Made by a program: the position numbers and the translations under genes. Under the pieces are notes generated by a model. That model had not been told where the DNA came from. It searched no databases and was given only the letters and a program-made list of their open reading frames with translations. From positions 1,054,001-1,118,000 of the forward strand of contig NZ_CP019650.1 of the NCBI RefSeq assembly GCF_001999945.1: DNA of 64,000 nucleotides, given 5' to 3'. The first letter of the stretch is position 1. Every line of letters starts with the position of its first letter. This DNA is from Microbulbifer agarilyticus. Lineage in GTDB: Bacteria; Pseudomonadota; Gammaproteobacteria; Pseudomonadales; Cellvibrionaceae. Shown here in pieces: positions 52,799 through 63,064 of the stretch.

Positions 52799-53713
52799 TC
52801 AGCGGCCACGCCCAATGGCAGCTAGCAGAGAGCCGAGCACAACGGTTATGGCGCCAACCCAGCTGATCCAGTTCATCGGCTCCATATCGATGTAACCCGG
52901 CCATATTGCGCCGATAATCGTGCTCAGTCCGAGGGTCATTAGCGGTACCAGCGCGAGTGTCGCGCTGACTCTTGAGGCCTCCCATACCTCCATGGCTTTG
53001 GCGAAAGCGCCATAGGCGATGAGGGTATTGGCAGTGAGGAACAGGAGGAGACCCCAGCCCAGCCAGTCCAGCTGTAGCGCGGTGCCCGGGTGGGAAACCG
53101 GCAGGAAGCAGAGGGTACCGGCTACATAGATCAGTGTAAGAAGGTTCTGCGGGCGGGATTGGGCGACGATCTTTTTCTGGAAGAGTCCGTACACTGCCCA
53201 GGTAATTGCCGCGATTACCACCAGGCCCACGCCAATCAGGTATTCACGATCTTCTCCGGCCCAGAGCTCTCCGAGGCGCTGATTGAAGAACATCAGCAGG
53301 CCGGCGCAGACTAGAACAACCCCCATCCACTGGCGGGGTGAGAAGCGTTCGCCGAGCCAAAACACGCTGAAAATCAGCAGGAGTAGCGGGGCCAGCTGAA
53401 TAAGGACCTGGAGTGCTCCCGGCGTAATGTAATTGAGGCCGGTGGCATAGGCGATGTAGTTCGCCAGCAGGCCGCCTACTGCCAGCACTGTATAGGGCAG
53501 AAGTTTGCCGCTAAACAGGTTTTTCAGTTCCAGCTCCTGACGCCATCCATACCAGGTCACCGCAAACAATGCGGCACCAAAGAACCGGTACCAGGTCACC
53601 GTGGTGGAATCCATGTCCTCGATCAGTCCCTTCATGGCGATGGGCAGCAGGCCCCAGAGAAAGGCAGTGGTGAGGGCGAGTGGAAGACCAACTCTCCAGT
53701 TGGATTGGTGCAT
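52799..53713 (-). CDS. EamA/DMT-family inner-membrane transporter
   Basis: A drug/metabolite transporter-type permease of 304 aa with two EamA repeats and about ten membrane segments (GLPLALTTAFLWGLLPIAMKG at the start, ITWAVYGLFQKK opening the second repeat). The substrate cannot be read; family members export amino acids or other small metabolites. It ends 128 bp before the tRNA-Met gene and is preceded by ychF on the same strand, with two hairpins between them. I see no regulatory motif specific to it. Confidence 0.85.
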   Translation of the reverse strand: MHQSNWRVGLPLALTTAFLWGLLPIAMKGLIEDMDSTTVTWYRFFGAALFAVTWYGWRQELELKNLFSGKLLPYTVLAVGGLLANYIAYATGLNYITPGALQVLIQLAPLLLLIFSVFWLGERFSPRQWMGVVLVCAGLLMFFNQRLGELWAGEDREYLIGVGLVVIAAITWAVYGLFQKKIVAQSRPQNLLTLIYVAGTLCFLPVSHPGTALQLDWLGWGLLLFLTANTLIAYGAFAKAMEVWEASRVSATLALVPLMTLGLSTIIGAIWPGYIDMEPMNWISWVGAITVVLGSLLAAIGRGR

Positions 53714-53783
53714 GGCAACCTTCGGTGTTGGTTATGGTGCTGCTATTGCAGTCGGGGGCTGCGGGTGGCGAGTTATCCCGGCA

Positions 53784-53839
53784 GGCGCTTGCATTGAGTG
53801 GTCAAGCGCCCACCGGAAATCGGCTAGCGGGAGTAGCCG
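53784..53839 (-). terminator. Two hairpins downstream of ychF
   Basis: GGCGCTTG...CAAGCGCC (53784-53810) and CGGCTA-GCGGGAG-TAGCCG (53821-53839) lie just after the ychF stop. Neither has a T run, so termination is likely weak or rho-assisted. Confidence 0.4.
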
Positions 53840-53849
53840 GAGAGGGAGC

Positions 53850-54941
53850 TTAAACGTTAAAGCGGAAGTGGACTACGTCGCCGTCGGCAACGATATATTC
53901 CTTGCCTTCAAGGCGCCACTTGCCCGCTTCCTTGGCACCGGCCTCGCCATTGTTGTCCACGAAGTCGGTGTAGCTGACAACTTCCGCGCGAATAAAGCCT
54001 TTTTCGAAGTCGGTGTGGATCTTGCCCGCCGCCTGCGGTGCGGTTGCGCCGAGCGGGATGGTCCAGGCGCGCACTTCTTTTACCCCGGCAGTGAAGTAGG
54101 TGTGCAGGCCCAGCAGCTCGTAGCCCGCGCGGATTACGCGGTTCAGGCCGGGTTCTTCCATGCCCAGTTCTTCCAGAAACTCCAGCTTTTCATCGTCGTC
54201 GAGTTCGGCGATCTCGGATTCCAACTTGTTGCAGATGGGCACCAGTACCGCGTTTTCTTCCGTGGCGATAGCGGCAACCGCGTCCAGGTGTGCGTTACCT
54301 TCAAACCCGTCTTCATCCACGTTGGCGATGTACATGGTGGGCTTTACGGTAAGCAGGCTCAGCTCGCGCAGGTCCGCCAGTTCATCTTCGCTCAGACTGA
54401 AGGAGCGCAGCGGCTTGGCTTCGTCCAGATGTGGCTGAATTTTCTCCAGCAGCGCTTTCATTTTGATCGCGTGCTTGTCCTGGCCTTTGGCGGCGCGGGT
54501 GTAGCGTTGCAACGCTTTTTCCACGGTATCTAGGTCGGCCAGAGCCAGCTCGGTGTTGATCACTTCAATGTCGGCAACCGGATTTACCTGGTTGGCTACG
54601 TGAATGACGTTGTCGTTGTCGAAGCAGCGCACCACGTGGGCGATGGCGTCGGTCTCGCGGATATTGGCGAGGAACTTGTTGCCCAGACCTTCACCCTTGG
54701 AAGCGCCGGCCACGAGGCCCGCGATATCGGTGAATTCCATGGTGGTGGGAATCAGCTTCTGCGGATTGACGATCTCCGCCAGTTTGTCCAGGCGCGTATC
54801 CGGTACCGGTACGATACCCGCGTTGGGTTCAATTGTGCAGAAGGGGAAGTTCTCTGCATCGATACCCGCTTTGGTCAGGGCATTGAACAGAGTGGATTTG
54901 CCCACATTGGGCAGGCCGACGATGCCGCAAGTAAAACCCAT
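53850..54941 (-). CDS. ychF: Obg-family ATPase YchF
   Basis: A P-loop protein of 363 aa that binds ATP in preference to GTP and is linked to the ribosome and oxidative stress responses. The Walker [16 protein letters not shown] lies at about residues 8-22; [17 protein letters not shown] and the [10 protein letters not shown] segment follow, and the C-terminal TGS domain ends the protein ([17 protein letters not shown] in part). The order ispE-prs-rplY-pth-ychF is common in gammaproteobacteria. It lies 77 bp after pth. Confidence 0.95.
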   Translation of the reverse strand: MGFTCGIVGLPNVGKSTLFNALTKAGIDAENFPFCTIEPNAGIVPVPDTRLDKLAEIVNPQKLIPTTMEFTDIAGLVAGASKGEGLGNKFLANIRETDAIAHVVRCFDNDNVIHVANQVNPVADIEVINTELALADLDTVEKALQRYTRAAKGQDKHAIKMKALLEKIQPHLDEAKPLRSFSLSEDELADLRELSLLTVKPTMYIANVDEDGFEGNAHLDAVAAIATEENAVLVPICNKLESEIAELDDDEKLEFLEELGMEEPGLNRVIRAGYELLGLHTYFTAGVKEVRAWTIPLGATAPQAAGKIHTDFEKGFIRAEVVSYTDFVDNNGEAGAKEAGKWRLEGKEYIVADGDVVHFRFNV

Positions 54942-55018
54942 GGTCTGAATCCTGTTGGTGTGGTCGGTACGTCTGCGCGTGCCGCCTTTCGTTGAATGTG
55001 TTTCGCAGCGAAATGCCG

Positions 55019-55618
55019 CTACTTGGAGTTGGTATGCAGTGTTTTCATGGCCCCGTTCCAGTCGCCAGTAGCGGCGGTGGGTAGTGCGTCCACCGCGCGG
55101 TCGATGGCTTCCGCCAGCTGGTCCTGTTCGGTGCGGGGCGCGCGCTGCAAAACGTACTTGGCTACATCGCGGGCGTTACCCGGGTGGTCAATACCGAGAC
55201 GCAGGCGCATGAATTCACGATTGTTTCCCAGTGCCGCGATGATATCGCGCAAGCCATTGTGGCCTCCGTGGCCGCCACCTTTTTTCAGGCGCGCGGTGCC
55301 GCAGGGCAGGTCCAGCTCGTCGTGAGCGACCAGAATAGCTTCGGCGGGAATCTTGAAGAAGTTCGCCAGTGGGCCCACTGCTTGGCCACTGCGATTCATA
55401 TAGGTGGTGGGAATCAGCAGGCGGATATCCTGCCCGCCGATCCGCACACGGCCAGAGTGGCCGTGATACTTGCTGTCTGGCGCGAGTTGGGTGCCGTGAA
55501 TACGGGCCAGCTCGGAGACAAAGTCGGCCCCGGCGTTGTGTCGCGTCCGGTCGTATTCCGGGCCTGGATTACCCAGGCCCACAATCAACTGGATGGGCGT
55601 GTCCGGAGCCTTACTCAA
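55019..55618 (-). CDS. pth: Peptidyl-tRNA hydrolase
   Basis: Pth recycles tRNA from peptidyl-tRNA released by stalled ribosomes. The protein has 199 aa. The catalytic His is in [13 protein letters not shown], the Asp in [11 protein letters not shown], and Asn residues in [12 protein letters not shown] and GGHNGLRDI complete the site. The start appears to be TTG at 55618 with CAGGAT upstream; no in-frame ATG lies before the family core. It follows rplY by 39 bp, the usual order, and probably belongs to the same transcript. Confidence 0.93.
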   Translation of the reverse strand: MSKAPDTPIQLIVGLGNPGPEYDRTRHNAGADFVSELARIHGTQLAPDSKYHGHSGRVRIGGQDIRLLIPTTYMNRSGQAVGPLANFFKIPAEAILVAHDELDLPCGTARLKKGGGHGGHNGLRDIIAALGNNREFMRLRLGIDHPGNARDVAKYVLQRAPRTEQDQLAEAIDRAVDALPTAATGDWNGAMKTLHTNSK

Positions 55619-55657
55619 GGTGCTGATCCTGAGAAGAAGTCGACTTGGAGAGTCGGC

Positions 55658-56290
55658 TTATTCTTCGCCGGACTCTTCGCCTTCTGCAGCTTCAGCGTCG
55701 GCTTCAACAGCGCCGCGTGGCTTGTGTACAGAGGCAACAACCAGATCGTGGGATTCACCGTGGGCCAGATCCACAGACTCAACGCCAGCAGGCAGTTTGA
55801 TGTCGGAAATGTGGATGGTGTCGTCCAGTTCCAGGTCCGCCAGGTCTACTTCGATGAACTCGGGCAGCTTGGAAGCCGGTGCAGTGATGTCCAGCTCATT
55901 CAGGGTGTGAGACACGATGCCGCCAGCTTTAACGCCTGCACAGGACTCTTCGTTCAGGAAGTGCAGAGGTACTTTTACGTTTACCTTGGTGTTGGCAGAA
56001 ACGCGCTGGAAGTCAGCGTGCAGCAGGATGGCTTTGGCCGGGTGACGCTGCAGGTCGCGCAGGATTACGGTCTCATCTTTGCCGTCAACACTCAGGGTAA
56101 CAACGGAAGAGAAGAAAGATTCGCTTTCCAGAGCCTTGAACAGGTCTTTCTGCAGCAGGGATACGGACTGCGGCTCAGCTTTGCCACCGTAGATGATGGC
56201 CGGTACTTTTGCTTCCAGGCGACGCAGGCGGCGGCTCGCACCTTTCCCTTCGTCGGAGCGGAGGCTGGCATTCAGTTTGAAATCAGACAT
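55658..56290 (-). CDS. rplY: 50S ribosomal protein L25/general stress protein Ctc
   Basis: Ribosomal protein bL25 of the long Ctc form, 210 aa, which binds 5S rRNA. E. coli L25 has only the N-terminal domain (94 aa); here a second beta domain and an acidic tail (EADAEAAEGEESGEE) follow. The N-terminal region has LNASLRSDEGKGASRRLRR and VPAIIYGG. The frame is open upstream to 56542, but the ATG at 56290 gives the conserved start. It lies 255 bp after prs with a hairpin between them, so it may have its own promoter. Confidence 0.93.
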   Translation of the reverse strand: MSDFKLNASLRSDEGKGASRRLRRLEAKVPAIIYGGKAEPQSVSLLQKDLFKALESESFFSSVVTLSVDGKDETVILRDLQRHPAKAILLHADFQRVSANTKVNVKVPLHFLNEESCAGVKAGGIVSHTLNELDITAPASKLPEFIEVDLADLELDDTIHISDIKLPAGVESVDLAHGESHDLVVASVHKPRGAVEADAEAAEGEESGEE

Positions 56291-56389
56291 GGGGTAAACC
56301 TCAGGTTGTCTGTCCAGAAGGACCTGCGACCGGAACCTTCTGGCGTTGCTATAAGTCAGGCGTAAGCTATTGAAACGCCCAATAGTAAA

Positions 56390-56408
56390 CGCCCGGCAGT
56401 GCCGGGCG
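56390..56408 (-). terminator. Hairpin between prs and rplY
   Basis: CGCCCGGC-AGT-GCCGGGCG; on the minus strand it is followed by TTTACTATT. Possible partial terminator of prs. Confidence 0.5.
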
Positions 56409-56545
56409 GGCGCGTATTCTAAGTGTAAGCGCCGGCGAATGCCAGCGCTTATGGGGAGAAGATCGCGGGGGAGCCAGGGCCGGCTCTTAATAGGTGCTGT
56501 AAGAGCGGAGCCCTTAGGTAGGGCCGGAACTCTTAGGGGCAACCC

Positions 56546-57490
56546 TTAAGATCTAAACATCGCCGACAGTGATTCTTCGTTGCTGATGCGGCGCATGGAT
56601 TCGGCCAGCATGGCGGACAGGGTGAGCTGGCGGATCTTGGGGGCTTTCTCCATTTTGTCGCCCAGTGGGATGGAGTCGGTGACTACCAGTTCATCCATTA
56701 CCGAGTTGTTCAGGTTGTCGATGGCCTTGCCGGACAGAACCGGGTGGGTACAGTAGGCAACAACCTTCTTGGCGCCGTGGTCTTTCAGGGCTTTGGCGGC
56801 GTTACACAGAGTGCCGGCGGTGTCGACCATATCGTCCACCAGTAGGCAGGTGCGGCCGCTGACTTCACCGATGATGTTCATCACTTCCGCCACGTTGGCT
56901 GCGGGGCGACGTTTGTCGATGATCGCCAGTTCGCAGTCGAGGCTTTTCGCTACCGCACGCGCGCGCACAACACCGCCGATATCCGGGGAAACAACCACCA
57001 GGTCTTCGTATTTCTGGCGCTCGATATCGTCGAGCAGCACGGAGGAGCCGTAAACGTTATCCACTGGCACATCGAAGAAGCCCTGGATCTGCTCTGCGTG
57101 CAGGTCAACGGTCAGCACGCGGTCGATGCCCACGCTCACCATCATGTCGGCTACAACCTTGGCGGAAATCGGCACACGCTGGGAGCGAACACGGCGATCC
57201 TGGCGGGCGTAACCAAAGTAGGGGACTACCGCGGTAATACGGCCGGCAGAAGCGCGGCGCAGTGCGTCAACCAGCAGGATCAGTTCCATGATGTTGCGGT
57301 TGGTCGGCTGGCAGGTGGACTGAACGACGAAAACGTCGCGGCCGCGCACGTTATCGGTAATCTCCACAGCAATTTCGCCATCGGAGAAGCGCTTAACCAC
57401 TGCTTCCCCGAGGGGTATCGCCATATGCTCAACAACCTTTTGTGCCAGTTCCGGGTTTGCGTTGCCGGTGAAGACCATTAAGTCAGCCAC
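56546..57490 (-). CDS. prs: Ribose-phosphate pyrophosphokinase
   Basis: Prs makes PRPP from ribose-5-phosphate and ATP for nucleotide, histidine and tryptophan synthesis. The protein has 314 aa. The start is GTG at 57490 with AAGG upstream, giving [17 protein letters not shown], which aligns with the E. coli N-terminus; an ATG at 57478 is less likely. [29 protein letters not shown] and the PRPP-binding [13 protein letters not shown] are all present. It lies downstream of tRNA-Gln and ispE. Confidence 0.96.
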   Translation of the reverse strand: MADLMVFTGNANPELAQKVVEHMAIPLGEAVVKRFSDGEIAVEITDNVRGRDVFVVQSTCQPTNRNIMELILLVDALRRASAGRITAVVPYFGYARQDRRVRSQRVPISAKVVADMMVSVGIDRVLTVDLHAEQIQGFFDVPVDNVYGSSVLLDDIERQKYEDLVVVSPDIGGVVRARAVAKSLDCELAIIDKRRPAANVAEVMNIIGEVSGRTCLLVDDMVDTAGTLCNAAKALKDHGAKKVVAYCTHPVLSGKAIDNLNNSVMDELVVTDSIPLGDKMEKAPKIRQLTLSAMLAESMRRISNEESLSAMFRS

Positions 57491-57697
57491 TGCGAGTACC
57501 TTTTTCGTCGGGATAGAAGATAGTAGTAAAAATTAGGCGGAATACGGAGCGGGAACTGCTTGCAGGGTGTTGTATTGCCAATTCATTGGGCGACCGTTGT
57601 GCAAGTGTCGTGTTGTGGCTGGGTTGCCAGTTTTTCCGGCTGGGCCGGAGGCTCCGTCTGTACCCCAAGGTGGTAGGGATACCTATAAATAAGGAAA

Positions 57698-57772
57698 TGG
57701 CTGGGGTGGAAGGATTCGAACCTTCGCATGACGGGATCAAAACCCGCTGCCTTACCGCTTGGCTACACCCCA
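57698..57772 (-). tRNA. tRNA-Gln (anticodon TTG), second copy
   Basis: The 75-nt sequence is identical base for base to the gene at 52483-52557, in the same orientation 5.2 kb away. It sits between ispE and prs, a usual place for tRNA-Gln in gammaproteobacteria. Confidence 0.95.
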
Positions 57773-57793
57773 GCAAAGTTGCAGTTAGTCAAT

Positions 57794-58699
57794 TTAGACA
57801 GTTGCTGCAAAATTCGCGAGTTGCCGGTGTGTGAGTGATTCATCTGCACCTTTGGCAACAAAACCTTCCCACCCATCTGGTCGTGCTTCAAGCACTTGTC
57901 GTGCAGTCGCTTCCGACTCAAATCCGGCAAAAACACAAGCGCCAGTTCCGGTCAAAAATGCGTCTGCATATTGCGCAAGCCACTCTCTGGCTTCGCGCAC
58001 CTCAGGGTAGAGGTCTTCAACGAGCGGCTGAAAATCGTTGCCGGCATATTGGGTTAGCCAGTCGCTATTCAGCTGCCTGTCGCGAAGGGCCGCTAATGTA
58101 ATTGCGGCGGAATCTCTTGTCAAACGCGGATTGGAAAAAAGCGCTGCGGTGCTGACATGGCAGGCAGGTTTGAGCACGACGTACCAGCGGGGCTCGATGG
58201 ATACCGGGGTGAGCTTTTCGCCAACACCTTCGGCAAATGCGGAAGCGCCACGCACGAAGACGGGAATATCTGCGCCCAGTTGCCGGCCCAGTTCCGCCAG
58301 AGCGTCCAGGTCCAGTTCACACTGCCACAGGTGATTCAGGGCCAGCAGGGTGGTGGCGGCATCGCTACTGCCTCCGCCAATGCCGCCGCCGGCCGGAAGT
58401 ACCTTGTCGACCGATATCTTCACCCCGATGTTTTGCCGGCTAATGTTCTGCTGCAGTGCTGCCTCTTGCAGTAACCGGGAAGCGCGCACAATCAGATTTT
58501 GCTCCGGGGGAACGTCGACGCCGGGACAATGAAGATGGATTTGTCGATCATTCGTGGGGGTAAAGCTCAGGGTGTCACCGACATCCAGCAATTGAAATAC
58601 CGTCTGTAGCTCGTGATAGCCGTCTTCGCGGCGCCCAAGGATACGCAGCATCAAGTTCAGTTTTGCGGGTGCGGTAAGAGTGAGGGGAGGCGTATTCAT
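57794..58699 (-). CDS. ispE: 4-diphosphocytidyl-2-C-methyl-D-erythritol kinase
   Basis: IspE phosphorylates CDP-methylerythritol in the MEP route to isoprenoids. The protein has 301 aa and belongs to the GHMP kinases. The opening PAKLNLMLRILGRREDGYH and the ATP loop LPAGGGIGGGSSDAATTLLALN (both abridged) carry the catalytic Lys and Asp. It lies 82 bp after lolB on the same strand and ends 21 bp before tRNA-Gln. The lolB-ispE order is standard in gammaproteobacteria. Confidence 0.96.
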   Translation of the reverse strand: MNTPPLTLTAPAKLNLMLRILGRREDGYHELQTVFQLLDVGDTLSFTPTNDRQIHLHCPGVDVPPEQNLIVRASRLLQEAALQQNISRQNIGVKISVDKVLPAGGGIGGGSSDAATTLLALNHLWQCELDLDALAELGRQLGADIPVFVRGASAFAEGVGEKLTPVSIEPRWYVVLKPACHVSTAALFSNPRLTRDSAAITLAALRDRQLNSDWLTQYAGNDFQPLVEDLYPEVREAREWLAQYADAFLTGTGACVFAGFESEATARQVLEARPDGWEGFVAKGADESLTHRQLANFAATV

Positions 58700-58781
58700 T
58701 TCGCTGGAGGGAATGTAGAAACCAGCGGCCAGTTTACCAGCCGCCAGTTTTTTTGGCAGGGAATTAGGGGGGTACCTGTGA

Positions 58782-59435
58782 TTACTTCGGAATCCACTCC
58801 TTGACCACGACGGTAACGCTCACCGGGCCGGCGGGATTTGAGCTGGCCGCTTTGATACGGCTTGGCAGCTTGTAGGGGCCCACTACCTGATAATCGCTAA
58901 AGTTCAATTGCCAGCCGGCCTGTTGCAGGCTTTGCAGTAGTCCTTCGGCATTCTTCTGCTGACCACTTACTGCACCAGGTGCCGCCAGACCACGCACCCA
59001 GTAAAACATTTCGGAGACCGGCAGCGGCCAGCCCATGATTTGCTCGGTGAGTTGCGCAGGATTGGATGCAAACACGGCGGGGTCGCTGCCTTTCTGCAGG
59101 CTGACACCGTTGGGCGCACCGGTGATGGTGGTGGACCCGGCACCGAGAGGCCCGCTCAGGTGAATACGGTAATTGGTGTTGGCTTGTTGCCAAACCAGAT
59201 TTGCGCTGCCGTTTTCTCTCGGTGAGCGCACGCCCAGTTTTCCTTTGACCTCCCAGCGCTGAAGCGCCGCCGCCGACTGTTGCTGGGTGCTGTGAGAGGG
59301 TGTTTGCTGCGGTTGTGGTTTCTGCGCGCTACACGCGGCGAGCGTGAATAGCAAAGCTGCGCCCAGTACTTTCAGGGCGCGGTGTGCGGTTGCTTCATAT
59401 GAGGTGAAAGAGAGAACGTCAGCTTTCCGTAACAT
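58782..59435 (-). CDS. lolB: Outer-membrane lipoprotein LolB
   Basis: LolB receives lipoproteins from LolA and inserts them into the outer membrane. The protein has 217 aa from the ATG at 59435; the frame is open upstream, but that would overlap the TPR gene heavily. The signal peptide (ALKVLGAALLFTLAAC) ends in the lipobox LAAC. The mature domain shows RWEVKGKLGVRSPRENGSANLVWQQ (in part), the GPLGAGSTTITG strand and GWPLPVSEMFYWVRGL, all typical of LolB. It overlaps the end of the TPR lipoprotein gene by 17 bp, so translation is coupled. Confidence 0.92.
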   Translation of the reverse strand: MLRKADVLSFTSYEATAHRALKVLGAALLFTLAACSAQKPQPQQTPSHSTQQQSAAALQRWEVKGKLGVRSPRENGSANLVWQQANTNYRIHLSGPLGAGSTTITGAPNGVSLQKGSDPAVFASNPAQLTEQIMGWPLPVSEMFYWVRGLAAPGAVSGQQKNAEGLLQSLQQAGWQLNFSDYQVVGPYKLPSRIKAASSNPAGPVSVTVVVKEWIPK

Positions 59436-61377
59436 GCTGTTCCAGTCTTTGTTGATCCTGAAGCCGCTGCATGGCTTCTGGAATAAGTTTACTTTCCGGG
59501 TTTTGCTGCAATCCTTGCTCCCACACCTGCATGGCCTGTTGGTGTTCGCCGAGGGCCCAAAGGGCTTCTCCAAGGTGCGCGGCAATTTCATGGTCTTGCA
59601 GCAAGCTCAATGCTTTTTGCAAGTAGGTGACTGCTTCGGTGTAGTTGCCAAGGCGGTAATGCGCCCAGCCCATACTGTCGATGATTGCAGGATCATCCGG
59701 GCTGAGTTCAATGGCCTTGGAAATAAGCACCATCGCTTCTTCGACGCGGTCATCGTAAGAAAGCAGTTTGTAACCCAATGTGTTTAGCAGGTTCGCATTA
59801 TCCGGGTCGCGGGACAATAGCTTGCGTAAACCCTGTTCAAAGTTTTCCACATCGCCTAACTGTTCGCTGGCCATAGCGTGTGCATAAATCAGGCGATTGC
59901 TGTCCTCGTTTTCTTTTATCGCGTCAGCCAACAGGGTCTGCGCTTCTTCCAAATACCCATTTTTTGTTAGCAGGTCGGTCTGCATTAAATAAAACTGCTC
60001 CTGCTGGGTCGAGTGGCGCTGGCGCAGTTCAGAGAACCATTTGTGCACTTCTTCGGTTTCCCCGAGCTTGGCGAGCAGGCTCGTACCGCGGGTGATGGCC
60101 TGCACATAGTCACTGCCTGGGCGCACTAGGCGGTAGTGAATCACCGCTTGCTGTGGGTTGTCTGTTTGCTCGGCAATGCCGCCCAGGTAAAAGTGTGCGA
60201 TGGATTCGTGATCCTCCAGCTTGAGCAGCTTGTTGAGCAGCGGTGCGGCCTTATCGAATTGCTTAGTTTCGTAGTGAATAAGTGCCAGGGAGAGGATGAG
60301 GTTGCCATCGTTGGGGCGCTGCTTTACCAGCTCGGCAAACTGTTGTTGCGCCAGATCCAGATCCTGGCGAATAAGAAGTCGGGCGTATTGCAGGCGCAGT
60401 CGGCTCTCTTTGGGGTAAAGTTCTACCAGGTTTTCCAGCAGGCGGCGGGCCTCATTTTCTCGGCCCATGTCGATCAGGGCGTGAGACTCAAGCAGTGGCG
60501 CATCCAGGTTTGATGGGTCGCGTTCCTGCACCTGACGCGTAATTTTCAAGGCCTCCTGAGAGCGCTTGTTTGCGCGTAATAGCATGGCATAGGCTAGCGA
60601 GACTTCAGAATTCCCTGGGTATTTTAGATGGAGGCGCTCGAACTCTGGCAATACTTTTGCCGCGAGCTCTTCGTTATCAACTGCGGTAGCGGCCACCGAC
60701 TGCAATGGCGCGTTACCGCCGAGCGCCAGTGCCAGTTCCGCATGGTGCAGGGCCTCATCCAGCTTGCCGGCAAGGGTTAGTTCGGCGGTTGCCGCCAATT
60801 GTGCGTCGGCACTGTCTGGTGCCAGTTTTACCCACAATTGCGCCGAGCGCAGCGCGGCGCGGCGCGCATTGAGATAGCGGGCTATGCGAGTAGCGCGGGC
60901 AGCAACGCCCGCGTCCTTGGTGCGCTCGGCCTGAAAGTAGTAGTTTGCCAGGGCCAAATCGTATTGCTCTCTATTGCCCGCAATCTCGGCGACGAGCAGC
61001 GTATAAAGCGTTTCGATGGGGAAGGGTTTGGCTTTTGCATCCGCTGTGGTCGCGGCCGTGTCTGGCTGGTCGGACGCATCGGCAGTTGCAGAGGTCTCTG
61101 CGGGCTCGGATGCGCCGTCCTCTCCGCTGTCTTGTGCGGGAGTCTGAGTGCCGGCTTCGCTGACTGCTTCGGTCTCCCACTGGTCGCGCCAGTCGCCCTG
61201 TTCCTCGTTTGCAACCTGTGGTTGCTGTGCGCACGCACAGAGAATGGCAAGTGAGGAGGCCATGGCGGCCCCGCGCAGGTGGCGCCTGAGGTTCGCCGGC
61301 TGGCTGTAAGCCAGGGCGGTTTCGAGGGCCTTGTGGGGTTGGCGGCAGGCGAGCAAAAAGGGAAGGAGCAGCTGCAT
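59419..61377 (-). CDS. TPR-repeat lipoprotein
   Basis: A predicted lipoprotein of 652 aa from the ATG at 61377; the frame is open to 61464, and an ATG at 61263 (MASSLAILCAC) is also possible. A Cys in AILCACAQQ follows a hydrophobic stretch, giving a likely lipobox. An acidic and Ala/Thr-rich linker is followed by many tetratricopeptide repeats from about residue 130 to the end, such as NLLNTLGYKLLSYDDRVEEA and IDSMGWAHYRLGNYTEAV. TPR genes in this place, between hemA and lolB, are frequent in Pseudomonas and relatives; the role is not established, though TPR lipoproteins often act in envelope assembly. The gene is divergent from hemA. Confidence 0.82.
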   Translation of the reverse strand: MQLLLPFLLACRQPHKALETALAYSQPANLRRHLRGAAMASSLAILCACAQQPQVANEEQGDWRDQWETEAVSEAGTQTPAQDSGEDGASEPAETSATADASDQPDTAATTADAKAKPFPIETLYTLLVAEIAGNREQYDLALANYYFQAERTKDAGVAARATRIARYLNARRAALRSAQLWVKLAPDSADAQLAATAELTLAGKLDEALHHAELALALGGNAPLQSVAATAVDNEELAAKVLPEFERLHLKYPGNSEVSLAYAMLLRANKRSQEALKITRQVQERDPSNLDAPLLESHALIDMGRENEARRLLENLVELYPKESRLRLQYARLLIRQDLDLAQQQFAELVKQRPNDGNLILSLALIHYETKQFDKAAPLLNKLLKLEDHESIAHFYLGGIAEQTDNPQQAVIHYRLVRPGSDYVQAITRGTSLLAKLGETEEVHKWFSELRQRHSTQQEQFYLMQTDLLTKNGYLEEAQTLLADAIKENEDSNRLIYAHAMASEQLGDVENFEQGLRKLLSRDPDNANLLNTLGYKLLSYDDRVEEAMVLISKAIELSPDDPAIIDSMGWAHYRLGNYTEAVTYLQKALSLLQDHEIAAHLGEALWALGEHQQAMQVWEQGLQQNPESKLIPEAMQRLQDQQRLEQHVTES

Positions 61378-61747
61378 AGAAACGTGTCCGTACGTTCGCG
61401 CCTCATGAATCGCGTGTTGCTCAGGGTGTCGGTCCAGGCCTCGCTTGGTAAGCGGGGCGCGCACTGGGGTATTTGGCCAGATACGCTGGAAACCGTGGCA
61501 ATTTGGCTAACGAGGCGCCTATTGGCGTATTTTTCCGGGTTATCGCCGTATAATTCTAGTTCTGAATTTGCCCCCCGTTGCCAGCAGGCCGGGTCCGGTG
61601 ACAAAGTCAGCATCTATTTAAACTAGGAAGATTTTGTGCGTCGCCGGATTCCGCTTGCACCAGCCGCGGCGGGCCCGGACAATATGCGGCCATTTTTGCA
61701 CCGCGCTCGCTTGTTGCGTTGGCGCGTGGAAGTAGTGACGAGAATCT
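61378..61747. other. Divergent intergenic region, TPR lipoprotein / hemA
   Basis: About 370 bp. It contains a perfect -10-type TATAAT at 61549-61554 with a possible TTGGCG at 61522-61527, 21 bp apart and hence too far for a good -35. This could be the hemA promoter with a leader near 190 nt. No conserved RNA or gene was seen. Confidence 0.4.
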
Positions 61748-63064
61748 ATGCCAATCCTTGCCCTGGGAATCAATCATGACAGCGCGCCGGTCGCCGTGCG
61801 CGAGCGGGTGGCCTTTGCCCCCGAAGTGATGCCCAGTGCCCTGGCAGAGGCGCGAATTGCCCTTGAGTGCCCGGAATTGGCCATTCTTTCTACCTGCAAC
61901 CGCACCGAAATCTACGGTGAAGTGGCTTCGGAAGCCGTTTTGGCCTGGATTGCCGAGTACCACTCGGTCACTCTGGAGGAGCTGACCAGCTGTTACTACC
62001 AGTTTACGGATGAAGCCGCCGTACGGCATATGATGCGGGTGGCCTGCGGACTGGATTCCCTGGTGCTGGGTGAGCCGCAGATCCTCGGGCAAATCAAGTC
62101 TGCCTACGCGGTGGCCCGTGAATCCGGCAGTGTGGGTCCCACGTTACATAATGTCTTTCAACAGGTGTTCTCGGTGGCCAAGAAGGTGCGTACCGAGACC
62201 GCCATTGGTGAAAACCCGGTATCCGTTGCCTTTGCTGCGGTGTCGCTCGCTTCGCGCATCTTTACCGACCTGGCTGAACAGACCGCTCTGTTGATCGGCG
62301 CCGGTGAGACGATCGAGCTGGTGGCCCGCCATTTGCTTGATAAAGGCGTCAAGCGGTTGATCGTGGCCAACCGGACTTTGAAGCGAGCCCAGTCTCTGGC
62401 GGAAGACTTTGGTGCTGAAGCGATTTTGCTGGCAGATATTCCCGAGCATTTGCCCCGTGCAGACATTGTTATCAGCTCTACCGCCAGTCAGTTGCCGATT
62501 CTCGGCAAAGGTGCGGTGGAAACTGCGTTGAAAGAGCGTCGCCATCGCCCCGTTTTCATGGTCGACATTGCGGTACCGCGGGATATTGAGCCGCAAGTCG
62601 GTGAACTCGACGATATCTACCTCTATACCGTGGATGACTTGCGCGGTGTGATTGACGAGGGCAAACGCCTGCGGGAGCAGGCCGCCCAGGCGGCGGATGA
62701 GATTGTAAATGTAGCTGCCTCGGCATTTATGCGCGAGCACCGCAGTCTGCGCGCCGTGGACTCCATTCGCAGTTACCGCCAACAGGCCCAGGCGATCAGC
62801 AAAGATGAACTGGAAAAAGCGCTGATTCAATTGCGTGCGGGCAGTGAGCCGGAGCAATTGCTGGAGCAGCTCGCACGCACATTAACCAATAAACTGATTC
62901 ACGCTCCTACTGTGGCCTTGCGACAGGCCACTGCGGAGGGTGATCTGGAACGATTGCGTCTGGCCCGACAGATCATCGGGTTAAGCCCGGATGACGCGGG
63001 TTCGGACGCGTCCGCAGGAACCGAGGGTTCCGCGGACAAGCAGGACAAGAAGAAACTCAAGTAA
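61748..63064 (+). CDS. hemA: Glutamyl-tRNA reductase
   Basis: HemA reduces glutamyl-tRNA-Glu to glutamate-1-semialdehyde, starting tetrapyrrole synthesis. The protein has 438 aa (E. coli 418). The catalytic Cys is in [12 protein letters not shown] near residue 50, the signature [15 protein letters not shown] follows at about 105-119, and the NADPH domain shows [19 protein letters not shown]. The C-terminus has an added polar tail ([20 protein letters not shown]) beyond the dimerisation domain. Its stop codon shares one base with the prfA start codon (TAATG), so the two are translationally coupled, the common hemA-prfA order. Confidence 0.96.
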   Translation: MPILALGINHDSAPVAVRERVAFAPEVMPSALAEARIALECPELAILSTCNRTEIYGEVASEAVLAWIAEYHSVTLEELTSCYYQFTDEAAVRHMMRVACGLDSLVLGEPQILGQIKSAYAVARESGSVGPTLHNVFQQVFSVAKKVRTETAIGENPVSVAFAAVSLASRIFTDLAEQTALLIGAGETIELVARHLLDKGVKRLIVANRTLKRAQSLAEDFGAEAILLADIPEHLPRADIVISSTASQLPILGKGAVETALKERRHRPVFMVDIAVPRDIEPQVGELDDIYLYTVDDLRGVIDEGKRLREQAAQAADEIVNVAASAFMREHRSLRAVDSIRSYRQQAQAISKDELEKALIQLRAGSEPEQLLEQLARTLTNKLIHAPTVALRQATAEGDLERLRLARQIIGLSPDDAGSDASAGTEGSADKQDKKKLK